In this document: positions 26,337-35,124 of the stretch, in pieces
How positions within the stretch are numbered: the first letter of the stretch is position 1
Layout: each line of letters begins with the position of its first letter
DNA from: Pseudomonas mediterranea CFBP 5447
Lineage (GTDB): Bacteria; Pseudomonadota; Gammaproteobacteria; Pseudomonadales; Pseudomonadaceae
Direction of reading: 5' to 3'
DNA length: 64,000 bases
NCBI RefSeq assembly: GCF_000774145.1
Contig: NZ_KN322961.1
Location: 1-64,000, forward strand
Translations under genes and position numbers: made by a program
The notes under the pieces: model-generated
What the model was told of the DNA's origin: nothing
Databases searched by the model: none
What the model saw: the letters and a program-made list of their open reading frames with translations, nothing else

Positions 26337-27464
26337 ATGATTCATTTTCCCCACGCCGATGCGCTGTGTGCATTGCCCCAGCCCTATAGCCCCGAGTCGA
26401 TCCCTTCCGGACTGTTCGATCGGGCCATGGCCGAGATCAGCCTGTTCCATAGCCACCACACACCCGGCTACGAAGACTGGCTCAACGCCAACGGGCTCGC
26501 CGTCGAGGACCTGGAACACCTGACGGACTGGTCGCGCCTGCCGCCCATCTACGCCAACTATTTCAAGCAACGCTTGCTGATCAGCCCGACGGGCGAGGAG
26601 GCCTTGGAACTCACGTCCTCCGGTACCGGCGGCCAGAAAAGCCGCATGCGCTATGACGAGCGCAGCATGGCCGCGGCCCAGGCAATGGTGGCGCGCATCT
26701 TCGATCATTACGGTTGGTCCACGCCGGACACGCCCTGCAACTACCTGTTGCTCAGCCATGAACCCGAACCGGACAATCGCCTCGGTACGGCCTATACCGA
26801 TCAGTTCCTGTGTCGCTTCGCTCCTGTCAATAGCCTGACCTATGCCTTGCGGCACACCGGCAACGGTCATGAATTCGACGTTTTCGGCGTCATCCGCGCC
26901 TTGCAGGCATTCGCCGAACAAGGTCTTCCGGTGAGGATCTTCGGCTTTCCGGCGCTGCTCTGGCACGTACTCGAACGCATGCGCGAAAGCCGCATCCCGG
27001 ACCTGACGCTCGCGCCTGATTCCCTGGTGTTCCTGGGCGGCGGCTGGAAGAAACAGGCTGCCCAGGAAATACCCCGCCATCAGGTCTATGAGCGCATTAC
27101 CCGGCAACTGGGCGTCGAGGCCCATCGGTGCCGCGACGGTTATGGTGCCGTCGAGCACGCCGTGCCCTACATCGAATGTGCCCGGCATCGGTTTCATGTA
27201 CCGGTCTATTCGCAAGTCTTCATCCGTCACCCCTCGAATTTCGCCGTGCAGCCGTTCGGCGAAGCTGGATTGCTGTCGTTCGTATCACCCTATATCTCCT
27301 CCAGCCCCGCCCACGCCGTGGTGATGAGCGACCTGGCGACCCTGCACCCCGCCAACTGTGAATGCGGTTCGAACACCCAGTGGTTCGAATTGCATGGCCG
27401 TGCCGGCACCAGCCCCAGCCGAAGCTGCGCCATGGCGGCCGCTGAACTGATCAAGGAGCATTGA
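26337..27464 (+). CDS. LuxE-type acyl-protein synthetase
   Basis: 375-aa adenylate-forming enzyme of the LuxE family, which activates a carboxylic acid as acyl-AMP and holds it as a thioester before passing it to the LuxC reductase. ATP-binding loop SSGTGGQKS is at 94-102 and motif DGYGAVEH at 267-274. A Cys pair (CECG) precedes LHGRAG. A C-terminal Cys364, in PSRSCAMAAAEL, matches the acyl-carrying cysteine of bacterial LuxE by position and context. AGGAAAG precedes the ATG. Its 3' end contains the AAGGAG site for the next gene, one base away, so the two proteins are coupled. There is no luciferase here, so the acid is not necessarily myristate. Confidence 0.88.
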   Translation: MIHFPHADALCALPQPYSPESIPSGLFDRAMAEISLFHSHHTPGYEDWLNANGLAVEDLEHLTDWSRLPPIYANYFKQRLLISPTGEEALELTSSGTGGQKSRMRYDERSMAAAQAMVARIFDHYGWSTPDTPCNYLLLSHEPEPDNRLGTAYTDQFLCRFAPVNSLTYALRHTGNGHEFDVFGVIRALQAFAEQGLPVRIFGFPALLWHVLERMRESRIPDLTLAPDSLVFLGGGWKKQAAQEIPRHQVYERITRQLGVEAHRCRDGYGAVEHAVPYIECARHRFHVPVYSQVFIRHPSNFAVQPFGEAGLLSFVSPYISSSPAHAVVMSDLATLHPANCECGSNTQWFELHGRAGTSPSRSCAMAAAELIKEH

Positions 27465-27465
27465 T

Positions 27466-29874
27466 ATGTATCTCATCAACGGCCAACTGCACGCGAGCCT
27501 GACACTCGACCAGGCCCTCGAACGCCTGCAAGCGCAACTGCCCGCCCTCCTGGCCTCGGCGCCCTTGAGCGACAGCGTGCTCGACTGCGCCGAGGCGTTC
27601 GCCCAAGCGCTGCGTGCCGGACGGGAAGCCTTCCTCGACGAGGACCAACGCCAGGCACTGATCGCATTCTGCGGACGCGAGCAACTGAGCTTGAAACTGG
27701 CGCGGGAGCTGGGTCCCGATCCTCGCTCGCTGCGGCGCATCGACTACAGCGACGGCCCTTTTGAAAGCTGGCAGCCCTTGGGCCTGGTGGTACACGTCAC
27801 GCCGAGCAATGCGCCATTGCTGGCGTTCTGCGCGGCCCTGGAAAGCCTGCTGGCGGGCAACATCAACTGGATACGCCCAAGCACACAAGATGGGACATTG
27901 ACGGCGCGCCTGCTGGCGGCGTTTCTGGCCTGCGACAGCAGCGGCCGGCTCAGCGATTACCTGGCGGTGCTGCCGGTTCCCCACCACGACAGCCGGCGTC
28001 TCTTCGCCCTGGCACAAGGTGTCAGCGCCTGGGGCGGCGAGACGGCCCTCAAGGCCTTGCGCGAGCAGGTCCCGAGCGGGTGCCGCTGGATCGACTGGGG
28101 CCATCGCGTCAGCTTTGCCTATATCACCCCTCCCGCCGCCACCCCCCAGGCACTGGATGACCTGGTGGATGAAATCTGCAGCCTCGACCAGCAAGCCTGC
28201 TCCAGCCCGCAATGGCTGCTGGTCGACACTGACCAGCCCGGCGTGATGGAACACGTGGGTAACGCCCTGGCCGCTGCATTCGAGCGACGGGCCGGACGCT
28301 GGCCGGCACTGACGCTCACCACGGCCGAAGCCTGCGAGATCACTACCCGAACGGCACTCGCCCGACTGGACCACAGCTTCGCGGGACATGCAGGCCAGGT
28401 CTGGGCCGGTGATGGCTGGCGCATCCTCTGGGAACATCACCGCGACCTGTCGCCGTCGCCGCTGTTCCGCACGCTGTTGCTGCGGCCCGTCCCTCAAGCG
28501 TGGCTGACCGAGACACTGTTGCCCTGGCGGAACGTCTTGCAGAGTTGCGCACTCATCTGTGAACCGGAGCAGGCACCAGGGCTGAGCCGTCGCCTGCTGG
28601 TTGCCGGTGTGTCCCGCGTCTCGGCAACCCGTGAGGTTCAACAGGGCTACGCCGGAGAGCCCCACGACGGCGTCTACGCACTGCAACGCTTGAGCAGGCG
28701 AGTGTCGGTTGGTCTTGAGCCCCACGTCGCAAGTCATCGTGTCACCCTGGACACCCCTCCAGCGCCGATAACAATGAGTCCTTCAACGCCGATCATGGAC
28801 AAGGCCGATTTCATGGCCCTTCCCATCGTCCCCCAGGCGCAACTGTTCTTCCGTTCCGGTGGCAGCAGCGGTGCGCCCGTGCTGTCGTGCTACAGCCACC
28901 GCGATTTCGATCGCCACATGCGTGCTGCCGCTGACGGCCTGCGTGCGGCCGGCCTTGACCCGGCGCACGACCGGGTGATGAACCTGTTCTATGGCGGCAA
29001 CCTCTATGGCGGCTTTTTCAGCTTCTCGAAAATACTCGAACAGATGAACGTCGTGCATTACCCCATGGGCGCACCGGCAGACGATTCATTCGACGAAATC
29101 GCCCGGATGATCGTCGCCCATGGCATCAATACGTTGATCGGCATGCCGAGCACACTGCACCGTCTGTTTTCCAGCCAGAAAAGCCTTCTTCAAGACTACG
29201 GCGGTGTGCGCAAAATCCTGTTGGGCGGCGAGCACCTGGGACAAGCCACTCGACAATTGTTCCTGGCTTGCGGCGTCACACGCATTCGCTCGGCCCTGTA
29301 CGGCAGCGTGGACGCAGGCCCGCTCGGCCATGCCTGCGCCGCCAGCGACGACGGCGTGTTTCATCTGATGGACGCCATTCAACATCTGGAGATCATCGAG
29401 CTGGATCGCGATGCTCCAGTCACGCCTGGGGAAACCGGGCGCATGTTGTTCACTTCCCGACAGCGCCAGGCGCAGCCCCTACAGCGCTACGACGTCGGCG
29501 ATTGCGGGCGCTGGTTGCCGGGGCCCTGCCCTTGTGGCCTGGAGTCGCCCAGGTTCGAACTGCGCCAGCGCCACGGCCGGGTGCTGCGCGTCGCCACGGA
29601 ATCCATCAATAGCCAGGAGCTGGCCGAACTGGCCCAGGTAGCCATTCAAATCGTCCTCGATCACCACGGCAGCGGCTGCGAGCGCATGTTGATCCGCGCC
29701 GATGGCGACGCCGAAACGGTACGGCGCAGGGTCCTGGCCCTGCAACCGTTGTGTGCATCCGTCGATGCCGCGCTGCTGGTACTGGAAGTCCAGCGCTGTA
29801 CACCCGAATGTTTCGAACATAACAAGCACAGCGGCAAAGTCCCGCTGGTGATCGATGGCCGAAGCCCCGGCTGA
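27466..29874 (+). CDS. LuxC acyl reductase fused to a PaaK-like adenylation domain
   Basis: 802-aa two-domain protein. Residues 1 to about 425 are a LuxC-type NADPH-dependent acyl reductase. It has GLVVHVTPSNAPLLAF in the cofactor region, and Cys245 in DQQACSSPQW is the expected acyl-accepting nucleophile. Residues about 440-802 are a PaaK/LuxE-type AMP-forming domain: ATP loop RSGGSSGAP (463-471), LLGGEHLGQ, YGSVDAG and a C-terminal HNKHSGKVPLVID. LuxC is normally a separate protein of about 480 aa. The fusion would let an acid be activated and reduced to an aldehyde in one polypeptide, like a carboxylic acid reductase with the order reversed and without a carrier domain. Start with AAGGAG. 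Confidence 0.87.
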   Translation: MYLINGQLHASLTLDQALERLQAQLPALLASAPLSDSVLDCAEAFAQALRAGREAFLDEDQRQALIAFCGREQLSLKLARELGPDPRSLRRIDYSDGPFESWQPLGLVVHVTPSNAPLLAFCAALESLLAGNINWIRPSTQDGTLTARLLAAFLACDSSGRLSDYLAVLPVPHHDSRRLFALAQGVSAWGGETALKALREQVPSGCRWIDWGHRVSFAYITPPAATPQALDDLVDEICSLDQQACSSPQWLLVDTDQPGVMEHVGNALAAAFERRAGRWPALTLTTAEACEITTRTALARLDHSFAGHAGQVWAGDGWRILWEHHRDLSPSPLFRTLLLRPVPQAWLTETLLPWRNVLQSCALICEPEQAPGLSRRLLVAGVSRVSATREVQQGYAGEPHDGVYALQRLSRRVSVGLEPHVASHRVTLDTPPAPITMSPSTPIMDKADFMALPIVPQAQLFFRSGGSSGAPVLSCYSHRDFDRHMRAAADGLRAAGLDPAHDRVMNLFYGGNLYGGFFSFSKILEQMNVVHYPMGAPADDSFDEIARMIVAHGINTLIGMPSTLHRLFSSQKSLLQDYGGVRKILLGGEHLGQATRQLFLACGVTRIRSALYGSVDAGPLGHACAASDDGVFHLMDAIQHLEIIELDRDAPVTPGETGRMLFTSRQRQAQPLQRYDVGDCGRWLPGPCPCGLESPRFELRQRHGRVLRVATESINSQELAELAQVAIQIVLDHHGSGCERMLIRADGDAETVRRRVLALQPLCASVDAALLVLEVQRCTPECFEHNKHSGKVPLVIDGRSPG

Positions 29875-29926
29875 CAGCCCTTCGCCCGTGCCCTACCCAG
29901 CGATCTTCATAGCCCGAGAACCCCTG

Positions 29927-31201
29927 ATGAGCCCTTCCTTCCCATTCGAACAATGGCTTGCCCATGTGCGCCTGCATTCCAAGTATTACCAGAAACACTG
30001 GCAGCATTTACCCGCGCAAGGCTGCACTTTCGAGGACCTGCCGATTGTCGACGCCAACGATTATTGGAGCGGCAGCCATGACCTGGATACCTGGGAGGTA
30101 TTGACGGGTCCCGTCACGGACGCACTGATCTATAAAACCGGCGGCACCACCAGCCAGGGAAAGCTGTCGGTGTACACCCATGGGGAATGGCAGCGGATGC
30201 TCGATAGCTTCGCCGGCAGCCTGTCCGCCCAGCTTGAAACAGGCGATCGGATTGCCAATCTGTTCTTCTCGGGGGACCTGTATGCGAGTTTCCTGTTCAT
30301 TCATGGTGCCCTTTGCCAGGTTGACCTGCCGATAGCCGAGTTCCCTTTCACCGGGTCGATCGATCCCGATGTGCTGGCCGATGCCGTCACGGCACACCGC
30401 ATCAATGTCCTGGCGGGTGTACCGGCTCATCTGCTGGCCATCGCCAGCCATCTGGGTCGGCAGGGCCGGACGCTGCCCGGCATCACCGCCGTGCTGTTCG
30501 GCGGGGAGCATCTGTTCGAGCGTCAACTTCCGATGTTGAGGCAAGCCTTTCCCCAGGCACGCTTCGCGTCCATCGGTTATGCCAGCGTGGACGCCGGACT
30601 GGTGGGGGCCAGCGCCGCTGATTGCCTGCTCGGCGAGCATCGCGTATTCGACGAACAGACGCGGCTGGAGATCGTCGATGAAGTGAGCGGCGAGGTGATC
30701 GAGGCCTGTGACCGCCCCGGCAACCTGGTGGTGACCAACTTCACCCGAACCCTGATGCCCATGGTGCGCTATCCCGTGGGGGACCGGGCCTGCTGGCGGG
30801 AGCCCGTCGGCACTCCACGACGCAAGTTCGAACTGGCGGGACGTAGCGCACAGAGCCAGCGGGTACGGGTTGGCGTGGTTTCGCTGTTCCCGCAACGGAT
30901 CAGCGAGATCATCCACAGCCTCGGCGGCGAACTTCAATGGCAACTGATCATCGAGCCTGTCGAAAACAATGACCGTGTAGTACTCAAATGGGTGCCCGAG
31001 AAGCCGTCGAGCATCTGCGGGTCGCTGTCCCAGGCGCTGGAACTCGCCCTGATCCAGCAGCATCCGGGCATCGATCAACTCGTTCTGCATGTCCAGGCCT
31101 GCCAGGCGCAGGACCTGGAGCGTCACCCCCGTTCCGGCAAACACCTGCAGATCGTCGATCGTCGGGGCTATGGCCCGATGGTAGCGAGGCACGCCAGATG
31201 A
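29927..31201 (+). CDS. PaaK-like AMP-forming acid ligase
   Basis: 424-aa phenylacetate-CoA-ligase-family enzyme. ATP loop YKTGGTTSQGK is at 69-79. VLFGGEHLFERQLPMLR, GYASVDAGL, VTNFTRTLMPMVRYPVGDRA and a C-terminal RHPRSGKHLQIVDRRG follow. It aligns segment by segment with the C-terminal domain of the preceding fusion protein, so the two are paralogues, probably with different substrates. An in-frame ATG at 29855 would add 24 poorly conserved residues and overlap the upstream gene; neither start has a strong site. Its stop overlaps the next gene. It would activate an aryl or acyl acid as adenylate or CoA ester. Confidence 0.82.
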   Translation: MSPSFPFEQWLAHVRLHSKYYQKHWQHLPAQGCTFEDLPIVDANDYWSGSHDLDTWEVLTGPVTDALIYKTGGTTSQGKLSVYTHGEWQRMLDSFAGSLSAQLETGDRIANLFFSGDLYASFLFIHGALCQVDLPIAEFPFTGSIDPDVLADAVTAHRINVLAGVPAHLLAIASHLGRQGRTLPGITAVLFGGEHLFERQLPMLRQAFPQARFASIGYASVDAGLVGASAADCLLGEHRVFDEQTRLEIVDEVSGEVIEACDRPGNLVVTNFTRTLMPMVRYPVGDRACWREPVGTPRRKFELAGRSAQSQRVRVGVVSLFPQRISEIIHSLGGELQWQLIIEPVENNDRVVLKWVPEKPSSICGSLSQALELALIQQHPGIDQLVLHVQACQAQDLERHPRSGKHLQIVDRRGYGPMVARHAR

Positions 31202-32142
31202 GTGCCTTGATCATCAGGATGTTCAGGCCCGCCGACGCCATCGGAATCAGCGAACTGTTTCGCCGGGTGTATGGCGACCACTACGTTGCGCCGGACGTCT
31301 ACGTGCCCCATATGATCTGCCAGCACCACCAGCATCGACACTGGTTTTCCATGGTCGCCGTGATGGACGGACAGGTGGTTGGCCACGCTGCGTTGTGCCG
31401 ACCTGCGGCAAACCGGGTGGATGCCGAGCTGGCGCTGGTGGCCGTGGATCCGGCGCTGCAAGGCAGTCAGATCGCTACCCGCCTCGGCCGGCAACTGTTG
31501 GACCGCTGTGCAGATCTCGGCCTCGTCAGGCTGTCCATCAAACAGGTCACCAGCCACCCCTACAGCCAGCGGCTGGCACAACGACTCGGTTTCCATGACA
31601 CAGGGCTGATGCCCGACCATGTACCCTCGCCGTTCGCCCCGGCCCAGACCGAGACCATCGTGGTCGGCTGCCAGACGATGGGCGACCATCACCGGCCCTT
31701 GCCGCACGTGCAATGGCCTGCCCCGTGCCAATGGCTGATGGCGCCCTTGACTGCACAATTTGGCACCACGTTCGACCCCGCACCCACTTCGATGCAGCCA
31801 TTGCAGATCAGTACGTTGCCCGGACGTATCGACGTAGTAGCCGGACACATGAGCCGGCATCTGGCCAGGCAACTGCAACGCTTGCCGGCCCACTGGTCGA
31901 TCGCGGTACGACTCGGACTGCACCGACAGTTCCCCGAGGATTACCGACGGCTGATGGCTGCCGGATTCATTTTTACCGGCATGATGCCCACCGAAGGCGA
32001 GCTGCACTGGCAGGCGCTGTTCCACCGTGGCGCGCTGGCTCGCCAATTGGACTTGCAGGCAGCGCCGATGCAACGACTGCACGATGAGCTGCAGCGCCAT
32101 ACGCAGAACTGGAGAGGCGCGCAGGCCAGCACGGCAGCGTGA
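31198..32142 (+). CDS. Tandem GNAT-like acyltransferase
   Basis: 314-aa protein. The N-terminal 160 residues are a canonical GNAT domain (VVGHAALCRPAANR, AELALVAVDPALQGSQIATR, QRLAQRLGFHDTG). The remaining 150 residues end in YRRLMAAGFIFTGMMPTEGE and WQALFHRG, resembling a second, degenerate GNAT half. ATGA overlap with the preceding PaaK gene shows coupling. It could acylate an amine or alcohol using the thioester made by the cluster ligases, or acetylate a product for self-protection; both are inference. It is the last gene of the cluster. Confidence 0.8.
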   Translation: MSALIIRMFRPADAIGISELFRRVYGDHYVAPDVYVPHMICQHHQHRHWFSMVAVMDGQVVGHAALCRPAANRVDAELALVAVDPALQGSQIATRLGRQLLDRCADLGLVRLSIKQVTSHPYSQRLAQRLGFHDTGLMPDHVPSPFAPAQTETIVVGCQTMGDHHRPLPHVQWPAPCQWLMAPLTAQFGTTFDPAPTSMQPLQISTLPGRIDVVAGHMSRHLARQLQRLPAHWSIAVRLGLHRQFPEDYRRLMAAGFIFTGMMPTEGELHWQALFHRGALARQLDLQAAPMQRLHDELQRHTQNWRGAQASTAA

Positions 32143-32265
32143 CAGGGCAATATTGGCGACGAACGGTACCCCTCGCCAGGCATGGGACATTCAAGGGCAA
32201 CGACCAGGAGCCGATACAGACATGTCTACCGTCCCGAAAGATGCCTTCGAGCAAGGAACCGTCCA

Positions 32266-34260
32266 ATGCCCTCATTCCGCACCATTCAGGCTCGCTACAC
32301 GCTGTTCCTGATCTTGTTCATCCTGGTGTTGTCCATCCTCACCGTCGTGGGCATCAGCTACCTGGTCGCGCCCAAGCTGCGCCAGACCGAAGAGCAAGTG
32401 GCGCTCAATCGCATCGGCGAAGTCGCGGAGCAGATCCAGGGCGAGCTGAACAAAGTGCAGGCCCAGCAACGCAGCATTACCCAGACCATTCCGTTGCTCG
32501 ACAGCGATGCCATCGACAAGGTGCTCCCGGGCCTGGTGGATCAATATGGCGAACCGAAAGTCTTCGGCGGCGGGATCTGGCCGCTGCCCAACCAGCGCGC
32601 CGAAGGACGCAACAAGTTCAGCACGTTCTGGCATCGCGACGGCTCCGGCAAACTGGTAGTCAATACGTTCTGGAACAGCGACGCCGCGCCGAACTATTAC
32701 GAGCAGCCTTGGCACAAGGGCGGCATGGCCACCCCGCCCGGCAAATGCGCCTGGGCCGCCGCCTATAAAGATGACGCCAGCGCCGAACCGCGCACCAACT
32801 GCGCCATGGCCATCCAGAAAAACGGCGTGCCTTATGGCGTCTCCACCATCGACGTGACCCTGGGCTTCTTCAATGACCTGGTGGCGCGCAAGGAAGCCGA
32901 CCTGAACGCCGAAATGCTGATTGTCGAAGGCGACGGCAAGATCATCAGCAACAGCTCGCGTATCAGCGGTCCGATCGTGCTGAAGAACATCAGCGAACTG
33001 GCAGCCACTTCGCCGTTCGCCGCTCAGGTCAAGGCAGGCCTGGCTCAGCGCGACCAGCCGTTGCAGCGGGTCGAGTTCGACAACAAGGGCGAAGCCAGTA
33101 CGTTCTTCATGCGCCCCATCGAAGGCACGCCCTGGTTCCTCGCCACCGCCTTGCCAACCCGCCTGATCACCGCCCAGCGCGATGACGTGCTGAACACCCT
33201 CAGCCTGCTGCAGATCCCGATGGTCATCCTGCTGGTGCTGATGCAGTTGTACGCAATCCGCCAGTTGACCGGTCGCATGAAAGTGCTCAAGGGCAACATC
33301 GATGCGCTGTCCACCGGCGATGCCGACCTGACCCGACGCATCACCATCCGCGCCGAGGATGAGCTGGGGGCGATTGGCCACTCGGTCAACCGCTTCATCG
33401 TTTACCTGCAGGACATGATCAGTGAAGTGACCCAGGCCACCGGTGCCATGGCATCGAGCCTGGACAACCTGCAACGGACGTCGGCCCATACCAGCGAAAT
33501 CCTGATGCGCCACGCCTCGGAAACCGACCAGACCGTGACCGCCATTACCCAGATGAGCTCCACGGCCGAGAGCGTGGCCAATAACGCCGCCGAAACGGCC
33601 GCGTTCACCCAGCGCGCCAACGAACATGCCGACCGCTCTCGCGTGGTGGTGGGTGAAGCCTCCAACAGCGTGGTGGCGTTGATCGATGAAGTTGCCAGCG
33701 CCACCCGCAAGGTCGAGAGCATGCAGCAGGATGCGCAACGCATCACCGAGATCCTCGGCGTGATCGGCGCCATCGCCGGACAGACCAACCTGCTGGCGCT
33801 CAACGCCGCCATCGAAGCCGCCCGGGCCGGCGAACAAGGCCGCGGGTTTGCAGTGGTGGCCGACGAGGTACGTGCCCTCGCCGCCCGCACCCAGGCCAGT
33901 ACTTCGGAAATCAACGAAATGCTGACCCGCCTGACCCAAGGCGTGAGTTCGTCGGTTTCGGCGATGGAAAATACCCAGGCCAGTTGCCAGTCGGCTGCCG
34001 ACGCGACCTCCCGGGTCAACAGCGGCCTGGATGAAATGGCCGGCTCCGTCGGCCAGATCAACAGCCTGAGCACTCAGATCGCCACCGCCGCCGAACAACA
34101 GAGCGCCGTGACCGAAGAAATCAACCGCAGCATGGTGCAGATCCGCCACATGGTGGAGGAACTGGTGGAAGGCGGACTGGCCAGCGAAAACAACACCCGG
34201 CAACTGCTGGAAGCCAACAGTCGGGTGAATGCAATCATGGGGCGGTTCAAGCTTCGCTGA
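32266..34260 (+). CDS. Methyl-accepting chemotaxis protein (dCache-like sensor)
   Basis: 664-aa chemoreceptor. TM1 is about 12-34, and a large periplasmic Cache-type sensor lies between 35 and 312. It contains [30 protein letters not shown] and [22 protein letters not shown]2 is about 314-332, followed by a HAMP domain and a signalling domain whose conserved tip is [19 protein letters not shown] (517-535). ATG 32266 has GCAAGGAACCGTCCA; upstream in-frame extension to 32182 is not supported. It senses an unknown small ligand and signals to CheA/CheW. No che genes are near, as is normal for orphan receptors. Confidence 0.93.
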   Translation: MPSFRTIQARYTLFLILFILVLSILTVVGISYLVAPKLRQTEEQVALNRIGEVAEQIQGELNKVQAQQRSITQTIPLLDSDAIDKVLPGLVDQYGEPKVFGGGIWPLPNQRAEGRNKFSTFWHRDGSGKLVVNTFWNSDAAPNYYEQPWHKGGMATPPGKCAWAAAYKDDASAEPRTNCAMAIQKNGVPYGVSTIDVTLGFFNDLVARKEADLNAEMLIVEGDGKIISNSSRISGPIVLKNISELAATSPFAAQVKAGLAQRDQPLQRVEFDNKGEASTFFMRPIEGTPWFLATALPTRLITAQRDDVLNTLSLLQIPMVILLVLMQLYAIRQLTGRMKVLKGNIDALSTGDADLTRRITIRAEDELGAIGHSVNRFIVYLQDMISEVTQATGAMASSLDNLQRTSAHTSEILMRHASETDQTVTAITQMSSTAESVANNAAETAAFTQRANEHADRSRVVVGEASNSVVALIDEVASATRKVESMQQDAQRITEILGVIGAIAGQTNLLALNAAIEAARAGEQGRGFAVVADEVRALAARTQASTSEINEMLTRLTQGVSSSVSAMENTQASCQSAADATSRVNSGLDEMAGSVGQINSLSTQIATAAEQQSAVTEEINRSMVQIRHMVEELVEGGLASENNTRQLLEANSRVNAIMGRFKLR

Positions 34261-34308
34261 GAACGGTTACTCCCATGCAGCTCTGAAGGGCTCATGGGAG
34301 CACTCCCC

Positions 34309-34398
34309 TGTGGGAGCGAGCCTGCTCGCGATGGCGGTGGGTCAGCTTGCATTGATGTCGAATATCAAACCGCTATCGCGAGCAGGCTCGCTCCCACA
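34309..34398. repeat. REP element pair (inverted)
   Basis: TGTGGGAGCGAGCCTGCTCG (from 34309) and inverted CGAGCAGGCTCGCTCCCACA (to 34398) lie in the 287-base gap after the chemoreceptor. I see nothing else in 34261-34547 apart from the promoter space of the DUF411 gene. Confidence 0.92.
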
Positions 34399-34547
34399 CT
34401 GGATCTTCAGTGGGCGAGCTTGCGAGCGGCGGCGACTATTCATGCCATCCACCTGACAATTCTGTCATCTGCCCCTCAGCACCCCGTCAGCTCACAACCG
34501 CTACTCTGGTATCCTCCCGCCAACCCGCTCCACACGAGACTGCTTCC

Positions 34548-34994
34548 ATGGCCAATCCCCTGCACCTGCTCGCCCTGAGCGCCCTGTTCGTCACCACCCT
34601 GGCCCAGGCGGCCACACCGACCACCATCGATGTGCACCGCGATGCCAACTGCGGCTGCTGCAAGAAATGGATTGCTCATCTGCAAGAGAACGGCTTCAAG
34701 GTCAACGATCATGTGGAAACCGATATGAGTTCGGTCAAGGAACGCCTGGGCGTGGCGCCCAACATGCGTTCCTGCCATACCGCCGAGATCAACGGCAAAT
34801 TCGTCGAGGGCCACGTCCCAGCCGATCAGGTACGGGCGTTGAGCCAGCGTGATGATTTGCTCGGCGTGGCCGCGCCGGGCATGCCCATGGGTTCGCCCGG
34901 CATGGAAATGGACGGCATGAGCGATGCCTACCAGGTGATCGGCCTGAAAAAAGACGGGACGCAGACCGTGGTGGCGGATTACCCGGCCCACTGA
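34548..34994 (+). CDS. DUF411 periplasmic metal-binding protein
   Basis: 148-aa exported protein: signal peptide of about 21 residues ending ALAQA-like (TLAQAATP), then a DUF411 domain with the thioredoxin-like motif DANCGCCKKW (CxCC), MRSCHTAEINGKFVEGHVPA and a Met-rich MPMGSPGMEMDGM tail. These Cys, His and Met residues suggest copper binding, and the family is frequently found near copper-resistance genes. No other copper gene is adjacent here. ATG 34548 begins the signal peptide; the frame is open further upstream without support. Confidence 0.9.
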   Translation: MANPLHLLALSALFVTTLAQAATPTTIDVHRDANCGCCKKWIAHLQENGFKVNDHVETDMSSVKERLGVAPNMRSCHTAEINGKFVEGHVPADQVRALSQRDDLLGVAAPGMPMGSPGMEMDGMSDAYQVIGLKKDGTQTVVADYPAH

Positions 34995-35023
34995 CGGGCA
35001 CCGCGCCCGTCATGGGCGTATTT
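34993..35023 (+). terminator. Probable terminator after DUF411 gene
   Basis: GACGGGC (34993-34999) pairs with GCCCGTC (35005-35011) right at the stop codon. A TTTT run follows at 35020-35023, separated by eight bases, so strength is uncertain. Confidence 0.5.
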
Positions 35024-35124
35024 TCCTGGGTGGGTTGAACATTCCAGCCTGTCGATTGCCTGTGGTTAATGTCGCCATAACCGGACCGTTCCAGGATCGG
35101 CCGGCTGCCACAAGGAGATCGACC

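Noticed and set aside
25081..32142. Bioluminescence (lux) operon
   Set aside because: luxA, luxB and luxD are absent, and the reductase is fused to a PaaK-like domain not found in lux operons.
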